From assembly GCA_023438065.1 (NCBI GenBank), contig JAEXRH010000018.1, positions 1-64,000 of the forward strand: DNA of 64,000 nt, in the 5' to 3' direction. This document shows, piece by piece, positions 20,640 through 31,568 of the stretch. The translations under genes were made by a program, and so were the position numbers. Position 1 is the stretch's first letter. Each line of letters begins with the position of its first letter. The notes beneath the pieces are model-generated. The model saw only the letters and a program-made list of their open reading frames with translations. It was not told where the DNA came from and made no database searches. The stretch comes from Spirochaetota bacterium. GTDB lineage: Bacteria > Spirochaetota > Spirochaetia > Treponematales > Treponemataceae.

Positions 20640-21114
20640 TCTTCCAGGAAAGGGGATACGCGACGCCGTCCCGCGAGAATGGGCGCGAGCGGGGAAGGAG
20701 GGCGCGGTCGACGAAAATCGCGGTAATCTCGACGAGCCGGCCCTGCAGGGCCAAGGCCTCGCGCCCGCGCGCGTCGGGATAGAGGTCGTACGAACCGGTG
20801 CCGTCCTCAAGGACGAAGAGCGCGCGTACGTGAGGCTCGCTCCCGACCGCGACCACGCTCCCCGTGAGGACGACGCGCTCTCCCGCGACGCGCCCGTCGG
20901 GTGTCGCGGTAAAGATGCCTTCAAGGGCTACCGTCGACCGCGCCGCGCCGCGCGATGTATCGCCGTCCCGTCCGTTCGCGCACGAGCGCGCGAGCGAGCA
21001 CCCCGAGACGGCGAGGAGCAAGAGCGGCACGATAAGCGCGAGAGCAATACGATCGCGCGCAAAAAAACGCGACTTCACCGGGACGGCTGGACGACGCATT
21101 CCGTTTTCGGACAT
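20629..21114 (-). CDS. Small lipoprotein (161 aa)
   Basis: No named family. After a basic N-terminus, the hydrophobic segment ends in a lipobox (LLLAVSGCS). The mature region, with GERVVLTGSVVAVGSEP and FVLEDGTGSYDLYPD, resembles an OB-fold-like domain (inference). The start at 21114 has GGAGGTGAAA immediately upstream; a longer open frame to 21168 lacks a ribosome site. It follows the M30-like gene by 16 nt and is probably in the same transcript. Confidence 0.65.
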   Translation of the reverse strand: MSENGMRRPAVPVKSRFFARDRIALALIVPLLLLAVSGCSLARSCANGRDGDTSRGAARSTVALEGIFTATPDGRVAGERVVLTGSVVAVGSEPHVRALFVLEDGTGSYDLYPDARGREALALQGRLVEITAIFVDRALLPRSRPFSRDGVAYPLSWKIVN

Positions 21115-21130
21115 TTTCACCTCCCCGCGT

Positions 21131-22918
21131 TTAATACGCTCCGGAGAGCATGAGACACATCGTGACATCGCGATCGGACGGAGGGATCACATCGAAGGTG
21201 ACAGCCCCCCATACCTCAAGAAGATCGTAGACGCTTTCGACGAGCACGCCGTGCTGCTTCATCCCGTACTGACTCGACTTGCTGATCCAGGGTCCCCGGT
21301 AGCTCCATCCGTCCACCAGGTAGTCGAAATCCCAGATATCGAAGGACGTGAACTGATAGCTGAACGTTGAACCGTCGGGTAACGACAAATCGAGGATTGG
21401 GGGACTGCGATAGAATGTGCTTACGGTCGTCGGAGCCCCATTCCCGAACACAACCGCCTCGCCGAATTTCCGGAACGCGGAGGAAAAATCGAGCGTCGAT
21501 CCCGCGGATGAGAGAGCCGAGGAAATGGAAGGGATTCCGACCGCGTCGTTCGCGAGCAGATCCCGGAGGAGCCGGGCGCCGCCATGGTTGCGCGCGAGGT
21601 ACGCGCCGAAGGCGTACGCGTATGCATAGGAAGGAAGCGGATTACCGTAATCCCAGTAAGTCAAGCCCGTGACGCCGTACGTCAGGTTAAAGGTCGCCAT
21701 CCGCGCGGCGGGATGCGCGTCGTCGTTCACGGAATATATACCGACGGTCTCCGCGAGGACATCCTCGGCCATGAGCGAGAGCATTTCGTTGTACCAAACC
21801 GGAACGTCCCCGGCGATATCGAGCCGCACGTTCTTTTGGTTGAAGTTGATCATGTGCTGGAACTCGTGGACGAGGGTCGAGTACGCGATGTCCTCGTAGG
21901 TGTTGAGAAAATGCGCGTCGATATAGAAGATCTCCCCGACGTTCGAGATCATCGCATCGTCGACGCTCGTTCCGACGAGGTCTTCGGGATCGCCGTCTTG
22001 GGGAAACAGATCCTTCGCCCAGAAATAGCCGACGACCCCGGAGTTCTGGGTCCCGGTTCCCGCGTAATCGAAACCGATGTCGTACACGAGGATATTCACC
22101 CGTTCCTCGCCGTCGGCGCCGCCGAAGGTCGGATCGGACGCGGAGACGCCCCCGCCATACTCGTACCCGAGAAGCGCCGTCTCGGGGTAATAAAGCTTTT
22201 CGAAATACGTTACCGTCTGGGCGACGAGGCTGTCGTTGATGCCCTCCCCTCCCGAGACGTTGTAATTGTCGTTCGCGACCCACACGCGGCAATGGAGGCC
22301 CATTCCCCTGAGCGTCGCCCCGGTCTTCGTCCATTTTTGCGCGCTGCCCGTGCCGCCATTGTCGACATAAAAGGTTTTAGACGTTCCAATCGTTGAAACA
22401 TTGTAGGAGCCGTCCGCGTCCTGGGGCTTCGCGAGCTGCTCGGCGACCGTCAAGTCAACCGCTCCCCGTGATCGATTGTCGTCCGGAACGCGGAATTTCG
22501 ATGCCCGCTCGTGATCCCGTCTCGAGACTCCCCCGATCGAGACCGATCCCGCGGGAGGCGTCGCGTCCGCGAGGGCGATACTGGCGGTCCGGGCTTCGTC
22601 CGCGTTCCGCGAGGCCGAGCGGGTAACCGAATACTCGTCGATCATCCCGGTCGAACCGCTGGGCGCGTCGTAGGAGGAGCCGTTACTCTTCACGAGATAT
22701 ACGTTCGCGCCCGAGAGCCCGGTCACGGTAACGCGAAGACGGCCCTTGTCCGTGGGAAGTTGAATGACGGGATTTTGCGGGTCATAGGCGATACTGACCG
22801 GCGATGTCGACTCGTCATCGTTTCCGAGGCCCAAAAAAGCGCAGGCCGTGACGGATAAAAGGGCTGCGGTGAGGGAGAGAAGAAGTCCGAGTCGAAAACA
22901 AACGAGGCGAGGGTTCAT
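21131..22918 (-). CDS. M30 (hyicolysin)-like metallopeptidase lipoprotein
   Basis: A 595-aa surface or periplasmic protein. The signal peptide ends LLSVTACAF (lipobox). The middle region carries a zincin motif, VHEFQHMINF, followed by a downstream WYNEMLSLMAED segment carrying the expected third-ligand Glu. This arrangement matches the M30 family found in spirochaetes and staphylococci. The N-terminal 200 residues look like beta-sandwich/Ig-type sequence. The start at 22918 has CAGGA 7-8 nt upstream and a good promoter at 22972-23000. Confidence 0.82.
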   Translation of the reverse strand: MNPRLVCFRLGLLLSLTAALLSVTACAFLGLGNDDESTSPVSIAYDPQNPVIQLPTDKGRLRVTVTGLSGANVYLVKSNGSSYDAPSGSTGMIDEYSVTRSASRNADEARTASIALADATPPAGSVSIGGVSRRDHERASKFRVPDDNRSRGAVDLTVAEQLAKPQDADGSYNVSTIGTSKTFYVDNGGTGSAQKWTKTGATLRGMGLHCRVWVANDNYNVSGGEGINDSLVAQTVTYFEKLYYPETALLGYEYGGGVSASDPTFGGADGEERVNILVYDIGFDYAGTGTQNSGVVGYFWAKDLFPQDGDPEDLVGTSVDDAMISNVGEIFYIDAHFLNTYEDIAYSTLVHEFQHMINFNQKNVRLDIAGDVPVWYNEMLSLMAEDVLAETVGIYSVNDDAHPAARMATFNLTYGVTGLTYWDYGNPLPSYAYAYAFGAYLARNHGGARLLRDLLANDAVGIPSISSALSSAGSTLDFSSAFRKFGEAVVFGNGAPTTVSTFYRSPPILDLSLPDGSTFSYQFTSFDIWDFDYLVDGWSYRGPWISKSSQYGMKQHGVLVESVYDLLEVWGAVTFDVIPPSDRDVTMCLMLSGAY

Positions 22919-22971
22919 GGCGATTCCTGAAAGCCGATGGATGCTGCCTGCGCGGATGCGGCATTACTTTC

Positions 22972-23000
22972 AGTGTAACCCCGCTGAGGCCGTTCTTCAA
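22972..23000 (-). promoter_or_regulatory. Promoter of the M30-like peptidase gene
   Basis: On the minus strand TTGAAG (22995-23000), a 17-nt spacer and TACACT (22972-22977), giving a leader of about 46 nt. Confidence 0.6.
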
Positions 23001-23066
23001 GGTTATTCCTCCGAATCGGAAGCGCCGGTACGGAGCGGGAAGGTCTCGCGAATCGCCCGATATCGC

Positions 23067-23480
23067 TTACAGAAAGGACAGGGCGAGAAGCGCGAGAAGA
23101 ACGGCGTTCCCGGAAAGGGCGAGGATTCTTGAGGAACGCCTTACCGGCTCCGGGTAGGAATTCCGGTCGCACGAGCGCCAGACGACGATCGCGGCGTCGT
23201 AGGAGACGAGCGCGAACGCGCAAAGGGCGGGAAGCGCGAGCGCCTGGGGGACGAGCCTGAGGGCGAGCGCGACGGTCATCGACGCGAGCGCGAGCGCGAG
23301 GAACGCGAACACGACCGCGAGCGAACGCCGGAGACGCCTGGAATCGACGTTCGGGACGCGATCGACGGAAAGACGGGAGAGGCCCGAGACGAGACGCCAG
23401 CCGGGAAGGGAGAAAAAGGCGACGACGGACGCGGCGAGGGAAGCGAGCGCGCAAAAGGCGCAGGCGATCAGCGTGAGCAT
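23067..23480 (-). CDS. Small integral membrane protein (137 aa)
   Basis: No family recognised. Three to four strongly hydrophobic stretches (start LIACAFCALASLAASVVAFF, middle AVVFAFLALALASMTVALAL, end LALSGNAVLLALLALSFL) with few motifs. The start at 23480 is chosen because TTGACG-N18-TATAAC ends 6 nt upstream, so translation of a leaderless message fits best. It lies between the M30-like gene and the acyl-CoA synthetase on the same strand. Confidence 0.55.
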   Translation of the reverse strand: MLTLIACAFCALASLAASVVAFFSLPGWRLVSGLSRLSVDRVPNVDSRRLRRSLAVVFAFLALALASMTVALALRLVPQALALPALCAFALVSYDAAIVVWRSCDRNSYPEPVRRSSRILALSGNAVLLALLALSFL

Positions 23481-23486
23481 GACGTC

Positions 23487-23516
23487 GTTATACCAGCTCA
23501 GGAGGCGAGCCGTCAA
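23487..23516 (-). promoter_or_regulatory. Promoter abutting the 23480 start (leaderless)
   Basis: On the minus strand TTGACG (23511-23516), an 18-nt spacer and TATAAC (23487-23492, preceded by TGG). Only 6 nt separate the -10 from the ATG. Confidence 0.65.
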
Positions 23517-23561
23517 GGACGGACGCGCCTCCGCTCGAGTCTTCGCTATCGGCCGATCGCG

Positions 23562-25526
23562 CTACTCGTCGAAAAGCGCGGTGATCTCGTCCTTGTAGAG
23601 CTCGTTGATCCGGTGACGCATCATCTCCTGCTTTCCCGAAAGCTCGCGGCCCACCTGGAAGGAATCCTTGAGGAGCGCGAAGCGGAATATGAACTCGAAG
23701 GGCCTGAAACCCTCGCGGTGGTTGATCCGCGCGTCGATCTCGTCCCGGAAAAGCTGGATGATCTCGGGATTCTCGAGAAGGGCCGCGTAATCGTCGGCGG
23801 GAAGGTCGTCCTCCTGCGCGCGCGCGAGCACGGCGTCCTTCGCGGGAACGATGAGGGCGGCAAGGTACTTTTTGTCCTGCCCGAGCACGACGACCGACTC
23901 GACGAACTCCGAACCCTTGATCGCGCGCTCGATCGGCGAGGGCTCGATGTTCTCCCCGCCGAGCAGGACGATCGTGTCCTTCGCGCGGCCGGTGATCTTG
24001 ATCTCGCCGTCCCAGGAGAGCATGCCGAGGTCTCCCGTGTTGAACCAGCCGTCCGCGTCGATGGCGCGCGTCGTGAGGTCGGGCCGCTTGAAGTAGCCCT
24101 TCATCACCTGCCCGCCCCGGACGACGAGCACGCCGTTTTTCCCGGGACCGAGCGCCTCGGGGATCCGCCAGGGACCGCCCGCGGCGTCCTCGATCGCTTT
24201 CGCGAGCGCCTCGGCGTCGACGACGCGGCACTCGGTGTCGGTGAAGACGTCCCCGACGCAACCGGGACGCGGCCGCCACTGGTCGCGGAGCGAGAGAAGG
24301 GGCGCGGTCTCGGTGATCCCGTAGCCCTCGATCATGTTGAGCCCGATCGCGCGGTAGAAGGCGTCGACCTCCTTTTGGAGCGCGCCGCCGCCCGAGATGC
24401 AGATGCGCACGCGGCCGCCGAGCTTCGCGTGAATCTTCGAGAAGACGAGCGCGGAGCCGAGCGCGTTGAGGGGAAGGATCAAAAGCCAGGGGAGGAAGCC
24501 CACGATCGAGTCGAGAATGCGGGAGCGCCGCTTGAAGCGGGCGACTCGACCGAAGGTCATGTCCCGGGCCCAGCAATGGCGCTTGCCGACGGCGACGAAG
24601 AAATTAAAGAGCGCTTTTTTCGCGCCTCCGTCCTTCTTGACCTGTCGCATGATCCCGGAGGCGAGGGCCTCCCAGAGACGGGGAACGCCGGGGATGATGT
24701 GCGGCTTCATCGCGGCGATGTCGGGGAACATCACCGAGGCGACCGGCTTCGAGTACGCGATGCCGCTCGCGCGCTCGATGGCGATATAGCCCATGAGCCG
24801 CTCGAAGCTGTGCCACACGGGAAGGACCGAAAGCCACACGTCGCCCGGCTCGCCGTAGAGCTTGTCGGGGGTACGCTCGAGCTGCCAGGTATAGTTCGAC
24901 TCGGTGAGCATGACGCCCTTCGGTTCGCCCGTCGTGCCCGAGGTGAAGATGATCGTCGCGAGATCCGTGCCCTTTCCCTTGTCCATCTCGGCCTCTATCC
25001 CGGCGGGATCGCCCGCGCGTCGGGACTTCCCGGAGGCGAGGGTCGCCTGGAACGAAAGGAGCTCGATGCCGCGGGACGAAGCCAGGGCGCGATCCTCGTC
25101 GGTCGGCTCGTTGAGCATGATCACCGTCGAAAGAAGGGGAAGCGCCTCGCGCGCGGAGGCGAGCTTCGCGAGCTGACTTTTGTTCTCGGCGAGCGCGAGC
25201 CGGCAGTCGGTGACGGAAAGGATGAACGCGATCTCCTTTTCCATCGAGTCGCACCCCCGCGGGACGTCAGCGGCGCCGAGGGACTGGATCGCGAGGTCCG
25301 CGATAAGCCATTCCCGGCGATTGTCGGAGATGATGCCGACGTGATCCTCGCGTTTCACGCCGAGCTCCTTGAGCGCGGTCGCGAAATCGAGCACGTCCCC
25401 GTAAAGCTCGCCGTAGGTTCTCGTGGCGTACTTTCCCGAGCCGTCTTTCCAGGACTGGGCCATAACGTCGGGATGGGCCTTTGCGCGGCTCCGGAAGATG
25501 AGGGGAACGGTTGCTTCTATCGACAT
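23562..25526 (-). CDS. fadD: Long-chain acyl-CoA synthetase (AMP-forming)
   Basis: A 654-aa adenylate-forming enzyme that activates fatty acids to acyl-CoA. The AMP-binding motif IIFTSGTTGEPKGVM, the second motif NMIEGYGITETAP and the hinge/fatty-acyl signature WFNTGDLGMLSWDGEIKITG are all present, and the length matches long-chain ligases. The start at 25526 has GGAGG 6 nt upstream; a longer frame begins at 25553. It is divergent from recO. The promoter carries an inverted repeat between -35 and -10, suggesting repression in response to a lipid signal. Confidence 0.9.
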   Translation of the reverse strand: MSIEATVPLIFRSRAKAHPDVMAQSWKDGSGKYATRTYGELYGDVLDFATALKELGVKREDHVGIISDNRREWLIADLAIQSLGAADVPRGCDSMEKEIAFILSVTDCRLALAENKSQLAKLASAREALPLLSTVIMLNEPTDEDRALASSRGIELLSFQATLASGKSRRAGDPAGIEAEMDKGKGTDLATIIFTSGTTGEPKGVMLTESNYTWQLERTPDKLYGEPGDVWLSVLPVWHSFERLMGYIAIERASGIAYSKPVASVMFPDIAAMKPHIIPGVPRLWEALASGIMRQVKKDGGAKKALFNFFVAVGKRHCWARDMTFGRVARFKRRSRILDSIVGFLPWLLILPLNALGSALVFSKIHAKLGGRVRICISGGGALQKEVDAFYRAIGLNMIEGYGITETAPLLSLRDQWRPRPGCVGDVFTDTECRVVDAEALAKAIEDAAGGPWRIPEALGPGKNGVLVVRGGQVMKGYFKRPDLTTRAIDADGWFNTGDLGMLSWDGEIKITGRAKDTIVLLGGENIEPSPIERAIKGSEFVESVVVLGQDKKYLAALIVPAKDAVLARAQEDDLPADDYAALLENPEIIQLFRDEIDARINHREGFRPFEFIFRFALLKDSFQVGRELSGKQEMMRHRINELYKDEITALFDE

Positions 25527-25554
25527 GTCATACCTCCACAATCCTTTATACATA

Positions 25555-25579
25555 AATACGGTTTTTGTCGTATTGTCAA
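25555..25579 (-). promoter_or_regulatory. fadD promoter with operator-like inverted repeat in the spacer
   Basis: On the minus strand TTGACA occupies 25574-25579. The spacer contains the inverted repeat AATACG-N8-CGTATT (25555-25560 and 25569-25574). A -10 is less certain, with TTTATG/TATGTA at the 3' side. A regulator bound here would sit directly on the promoter. Confidence 0.5.
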
Positions 25580-25615
25580 CTCAAATCAACATAAATTCAG
25601 CCACCATCGGCTTCC

Positions 25616-25644
25616 TTGACACTATTTTCGCCATCGCCCATGAT
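25616..25644 (+). promoter_or_regulatory. recO promoter (leaderless)
   Basis: TTGACA (25616-25621), 17-nt spacer, CATGAT (25639-25644). The -10 ends 8 nt before the ATG at 25653, and no ribosome site is present. Confidence 0.5.
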
Positions 25645-25652
25645 GGGCCGGT

Positions 25653-26420
25653 ATGACAAGCCGCTCCTGGAGAACCGACGCCCTCGTCCTCTCGCTTTCC
25701 GTCTTCGGGGAAGGACATCGGGAGGCGCACCTTTTGACGAGGGACAGGGGGCTCGTGCGGGCGGCCGTCTTCGGGGGCGCGAAGAGCAAACTGCGGGCCC
25801 TCGTCGCCCCTTTCCAGTCAGGCATCGCCTGGCTCTATACCGATCCCGTCAAAAAAACCACCCGAATCACCGACTTTGACGTCACCGCCTGGAGACCCGG
25901 CATCCGGGAAGACCTCGTACGGGCCTGGTGCGCCGCGTTTTGCGCCGAAATCGTCACCCGAAGCCACGGCGTCGCGGATTGGCGGCTCGTCAACGCCTTT
26001 CTCGACGGGATTTCGGTATCGGGCGAGGACGAATGCCGACGGGGAACCCTCCGGTTCATCTGGCGAACCCTCGAGTCGGCGGGCCTGTGCCCGGACCTCT
26101 TCTCCTGCGTGCGCTGCGCCTGCCCGCTACCGGAGTCGCTCGATGGCCAAAATGACGAAAATGAAGTAGTATATTATTCGCCCGTGGATGACGCGCTCAT
26201 CTGCGGACGGTGCGCTCAAGACGGCGAAAGGCGGTTTCCCCTTTCCCCCGGCGCGATCGGCTACCTTAGGGCGATCGGGTCCGAAAGGCCCGAGGAGGTC
26301 AGGAGGTTGCGGCTCGACGCGCGGGACTACGCCGAACTGAGGGGCTTTTTGTTCTTTCTCGTCTCCCGGATGGTCGACGGCTCGCTCAAGACCGTCGAAT
26401 CGGGCGAAGGAATCCTCTAA
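25653..26420 (+). CDS. recO: DNA repair protein RecO
   Basis: A 255-aa recombination mediator of the RecFOR pathway. The N-terminal OB-fold begins RSWRTDALVLSLSVFGEGHRE. The middle zinc-binding Cys pairs are CVRCACPLP and, about 45 residues later, CGRC. Length is typical. The gene appears to be leaderless. Downstream, pyrimidine-nucleoside phosphorylase starts after 55 nt with its own ribosome site. Confidence 0.92.
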   Translation: MTSRSWRTDALVLSLSVFGEGHREAHLLTRDRGLVRAAVFGGAKSKLRALVAPFQSGIAWLYTDPVKKTTRITDFDVTAWRPGIREDLVRAWCAAFCAEIVTRSHGVADWRLVNAFLDGISVSGEDECRRGTLRFIWRTLESAGLCPDLFSCVRCACPLPESLDGQNDENEVVYYSPVDDALICGRCAQDGERRFPLSPGAIGYLRAIGSERPEEVRRLRLDARDYAELRGFLFFLVSRMVDGSLKTVESGEGIL

Positions 26421-26475
26421 CCTGACGAGCCCCGAAGCGTACGGGACCCATGAGCAATTGATAAGGAGAACACCC

Positions 26476-27800
<1,325 letters not shown>

Positions 27801-27804
<4 letters not shown>

Positions 27805-30008
27805 TCTGGAACAAGAAAGAAATCGGTCGCGAGCTCATCCGGGAGCTTACCGGACGCTACGGGTGCGACGCGCTCACCGCCTCGATCCTCGCCCGCCGGG
27901 ACGTCATCGAGGGGCCGGACATCCTCTTCTACCTCGAGGACGACCTCCGCTACCTCCATAACCCCTTCCTCTTCCGCGACATGGAAGACGCCGTGGACCG
28001 CGTGCTCGACGCGCGGGACGAGGGCGAGAAGGTGCTCATCTTCGGCGACCGCGACGTCGACGGAATCACGAGCGTCACCCTCCTCCATCAGGCACTCACC
28101 GACTTAGGTTTGGACGTCGCCTGGCGCGTCCCCGAGGGGGACGATCCGTACGGGCTCTCGCTCGAGGCGGTCGAAGCGCACGCAGCTGCTTACGGTACGC
28201 TCATCATCACGGTCGACTGCGGCATCTCCTGCACCGCGGAGATCGCGCGGGCGGCGGAGCTCGGGATCGACGTGATCGTCCTCGACCACCACAACGCCCC
28301 CGAGACCCTCCCCGCGGCGGTCGCGATCATCAACCCGAAGATGGCGGACTCGGGCTATCCCTTCCGCGACCTCGCCGGCTGCGCCGTCGCGTGGAAATTC
28401 ATCCAGGCGCTCCGCTTCGCGGGCCTCGAGCTCTACAAGCAGCAGATCACCCTCCTCAACGTGCGCCCGGCCAACGAGGCCTATATCGTCGAGGCGGTGA
28501 AGACGGTCAACATGAACGTCGTCGACCGGGTCTCCGAGACGATCGTCCCCGGCATGGTCTCGATAGCGCAAACGCGGCTTCTCCCCTTCCTCCAGGGCCA
28601 GCAGATCTTCGTGTGGGACGGCGAGATGCAGAAGAAACAGCTCGAGAAGATCTTCGGCAAGGGCGTCGAGTTCAACTTCCTCGACGTCGCGCCCGAGGTG
28701 GCGCGCGAGATCCCGCAGGTGCGCGGGATGAGCCTCATCAAGCTCAAGGACCTTTCCCGGATCGCCCGCTACGGCGACGGCCCGATAAGCGAGCTCGACG
28801 GTTTCCTCAACATATTCGTCACCTTCGCCCAGCGGAAGAACGCCGTGTTCGGGAAGCGCGAGACGGCGGAGCTCCAGCTCGTCGCGCTCGGCACCCTCGC
28901 CGACCTCATGCCCCTCAGGAACGAGAACCGCATCCTCGTCAGGCGCGGGCTCGCCGCGATCAACGAGAGCCCCTGCCCCGGACTCGCGGAGCTCCTCGCG
29001 CGGCAGAACCTCGCGGGGAAGAAGATCGGCACCGGCGACATCGCCTGGCAGATATCCCCCGCGATCAACGCGACCGGCCGGATGGGGAAGCCCTCGCTCG
29101 CCGTTCGCCTTCTCACCTCGGGGGACCAGGGGGAGCGTAACAAGCTCTCCGAGGAGGTCGTCAGGACCAACGCGGACCGAAAGCAGCTCGGGAGCGACAG
29201 CTGGACGATCGTCGAGCCGCTCGCGCGCGAAAGCCTCGAGCGACACCATTCCCGCCTCGTGCTCGCCGCGAGCCGCGAGATCCATCGCGGCGTCACCGGG
29301 ATCATGGCGAACAGGCTCTCCTCGTGCTTCAAGGTGCCCGCCGTCGTCATGTGTTTCATGGAGGACGGCACCGCCGTCGGGTCCATGCGCTCCTCGCGCG
29401 GCTTCGCCCTCGAGAACCTCCTCGCGCCGTGCGCGGACCTCTTCATCGATCACGGCGGCCACGCGTTCGCCGCGGGCTTCAGCCTCATGCCCGAGAACGT
29501 CGGCGAGTTCCTTTCCCGCATCGAGCGGCTTTCCGAATCCATCGAGTTTCCCGAGGTCGCGCCCGACGAGGAGATCTCGATCGACGCCGAGCTTCCGCGC
29601 GAGTACCTCACCCCCGCGCTTCTTGACCTCACCGACCGCTTCGAGCCTTACGGCGAGGGAAACGAGCAGCTCCGCTTCATGGCGCGCGACATGCGCGTGA
29701 TGACCGCGGACATCATGGGCAAGACCGAAAAGCAGCATCTCAAGCTGACCTTCGACTGCGGGAAGTTCAAGTGGCCCGCGATCTTCTGGCAGGCGGCCGA
29801 CAGGCTCAACCGCGACTTCGCCGTCGGCGACGTCGTCGACGCCGTCTTCCAGGTGGGGCGCAACACCTTCAACGGGGCGGAAACCCCGCAGATGATCCTC
29901 GAGGACGTCCAGCGCGCCTCGGCGCGCGCGGAGAAGGGCGCGCGCGCGGCCGATGCCGCTCGCGTGCCGCTCACCGCCGCGGGCGAGGGGCCATCGGGGC
30001 GCGCGTGA
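27801..30008 (+). CDS. recJ: RecJ-type single-strand exonuclease with about 140-residue insertion
   Basis: A 735-aa DHH-family exonuclease. Motifs: GDRDVDGITS (82-91, normally DYDADG), VLDHHN (160-165) and DHGGHAFAAGF in the DHHA1 domain. Between the LAGCAVAWKFIQAL helix and ALGTLADLMPL, where typical RecJ is nearly contiguous, lies extra sequence (about 212-353). Part of it, VEAVKTVNMNVVDRVSETIV then FGKGVEFNFLDVAPEVAR, is spaced like a DEDD/DnaQ exonuclease fold but lacks its acidic catalytic residues. The gene overlaps the phosphorylase by 4 nt and the next gene by GTGA. Confidence 0.9.
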
Positions 30009-31009
30009 GACGCTTCCCGTCGGCGAGCGGCCGTACCGCGCTCGCGCTCGCGCTCCTCGCCATTCTCCCGGGCGCGTACTCGTCGCTCCGGGCGGAAACG
30101 GGAAAGGAGCGAGGCTCGCTCGTGCCGCCCCTTTCGCTCGCGATAACCCGCGACGGGATCGCCGCCGAGTCTCCCTGGACCGTATCGATACCCGCCTCGG
30201 GCCTTCCGGGCGACCTTATTCCCGTCACCATCTCGTCGACCGCGCCGCTTACCGACGGCTCGGCGACCCTCCGCGACGGCGAGGGACGGGTCTGTGCCCG
30301 GGCGACCGCCTTCGGCTCCAACCCGCGCGGGAACGACCGGCTCGTCGCCCTCGTCGCGCTCCCCCCGACGCTTTCGCCCGGAACCTACACGATCGAGGCC
30401 TTCGCCCTCGCGGGCACCCGGGCGATATCCTCGACGGGGCCGGTCTCCATCGGGAAGCGGCAATTCGCGCAGGAACGCATCGACCTCGACGAGACCGCGA
30501 GCGCGATCAAGGCGGACCTCGGGCCTGAGCGGCTCGCGCAGATCGAGGCGCTCAACAGGATTCTTTCCGCATTTAATTCGGGCGCCCCGCGCTTCGCCGG
30601 ACCCTTCAAGGCGCCGGTCGCGTCGAAGCGGATCACCGCTACCTACGGTGACAGGAGAACCTATCGGTATTCAAACGGAAAAAAGGAAACGGGCATCCAT
30701 TTCGGGCTCGATTACGGCATCCCGATCGGGACGCCCGTTTTCGCCGCGGGCGACGGGCTCGTCGTCATGGCGGAGCGCCGCATCTCGACGGGCTGGACCG
30801 TCGTCGTCGAGCACCTTCCGGGGGTCTACAGCCTCTATTACCATCTCGACGCGCTCACCTGTTCCGCCGGCGAGTCGGTGCGCGCGGGAACCCTCGTCGG
30901 ACGCTCCGGCATGACCGGACTCGCGACCGGGCCCCATCTCCACCTCGAGTGGCGCGTGAACGGCGTCGCGGTCTCGCCGGCTTTTTTCGAGGGGAAGCGC
31001 CTTTTCTAG
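30005..31009 (+). CDS. M23-family metallopeptidase, exported
   Basis: A 334-aa envelope protein. The GTG start at 30005 overlaps the recJ stop and gives a signal peptide (RTALALALLAILPGAYSS). A beta-rich N-terminal region precedes the C-terminal LytM/M23 domain, whose zinc motifs HFGLDYG and HLHLEW are intact, with the LYYHLD motif between them. It probably cleaves peptidoglycan cross-links in the periplasm, or activates other hydrolases. Confidence 0.9.
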   Translation: MRRFPSASGRTALALALLAILPGAYSSLRAETGKERGSLVPPLSLAITRDGIAAESPWTVSIPASGLPGDLIPVTISSTAPLTDGSATLRDGEGRVCARATAFGSNPRGNDRLVALVALPPTLSPGTYTIEAFALAGTRAISSTGPVSIGKRQFAQERIDLDETASAIKADLGPERLAQIEALNRILSAFNSGAPRFAGPFKAPVASKRITATYGDRRTYRYSNGKKETGIHFGLDYGIPIGTPVFAAGDGLVVMAERRISTGWTVVVEHLPGVYSLYYHLDALTCSAGESVRAGTLVGRSGMTGLATGPHLHLEWRVNGVAVSPAFFEGKRLF

Positions 31010-31027
31010 ACCGGACGAACGCGAGCG

Positions 31028-31420
31028 CTAGCCCGATATCGCGCCTTGAAGCGCCGTTTCCTCGCGGAGTGCGCCCCAGTCCGCGAAACCCGGCGTGTCC
31101 ACGAAATCGTGTCCCCACCGGTTGAGCGCGGCAAGGATCGGCTCGAGCGACTTCCCCGTCTCGGTAAGCGAGTAGTCGACGCGCGGCGGAACGACCGCGT
31201 GCACGTCGCGGTTGACGAGCCCGTCGCCCTCGAGCTCGCGGAGCTGCTGCGTGAGCATCTTCTGCGTCACCTTCGGGAAGAGTCTCCTGAGCTCGCCGAA
31301 CCGGAGCGTACCGTCCATGGCGAGATGCCACAGGATCAGCGCCTTCCATTTCCCGCCGATAAGGTCGAGCGTCATCTCCATCGGACAGCCGAAATCCTTC
31401 CCCCGATACGATACCCGCAT
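31028..31420 (-). CDS. HxlR-family winged-helix regulator
   Basis: A 130-aa regulator with the HxlR signature CPMEMTLDLIGGKWKALIL, followed by the winged helix LRFGELRRLFPKVTQKMLTQQLREL. Cys12 corresponds to the redox- or aldehyde-sensing Cys of HypR/YodB-type members. The start at 31420 follows GGGAGG. It is divergent from an FMN reductase/nitroreductase pair and an inverted repeat lies between them, so it most likely controls those genes in response to electrophiles or quinones (inference from well-studied relatives). Confidence 0.9.
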   Translation of the reverse strand: MRVSYRGKDFGCPMEMTLDLIGGKWKALILWHLAMDGTLRFGELRRLFPKVTQKMLTQQLRELEGDGLVNRDVHAVVPPRVDYSLTETGKSLEPILAALNRWGHDFVDTPGFADWGALREETALQGAISG

Positions 31421-31454
31421 ATATTCCTCCCGTGCGCATGGTTTCTTTTTCGAT

Positions 31455-31507
31455 ACTATAGCACAAAATAGTGCGTACTTGCCAATTGAAACCCCCAGGA
31501 CTATCTT
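31455..31507 (+). promoter_or_regulatory. Operator-like inverted repeats and promoter of the FMN reductase operon
   Basis: Overlapping inverted repeats ACTAT-N8-ATAGT (31455-31472) and GCAC-N6-GTGC (31461-31474) lie just upstream of TTGCCA (31479-31484), a 17-nt spacer and TATCTT (31502-31507). This is a natural binding site for the divergent HxlR regulator. Confidence 0.55.
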
Positions 31508-31568
31508 AGGTACATGAGCCCGCCGGAAAACACGACGCGGACGAAATCACGCAAGAAGGACAGTATAG

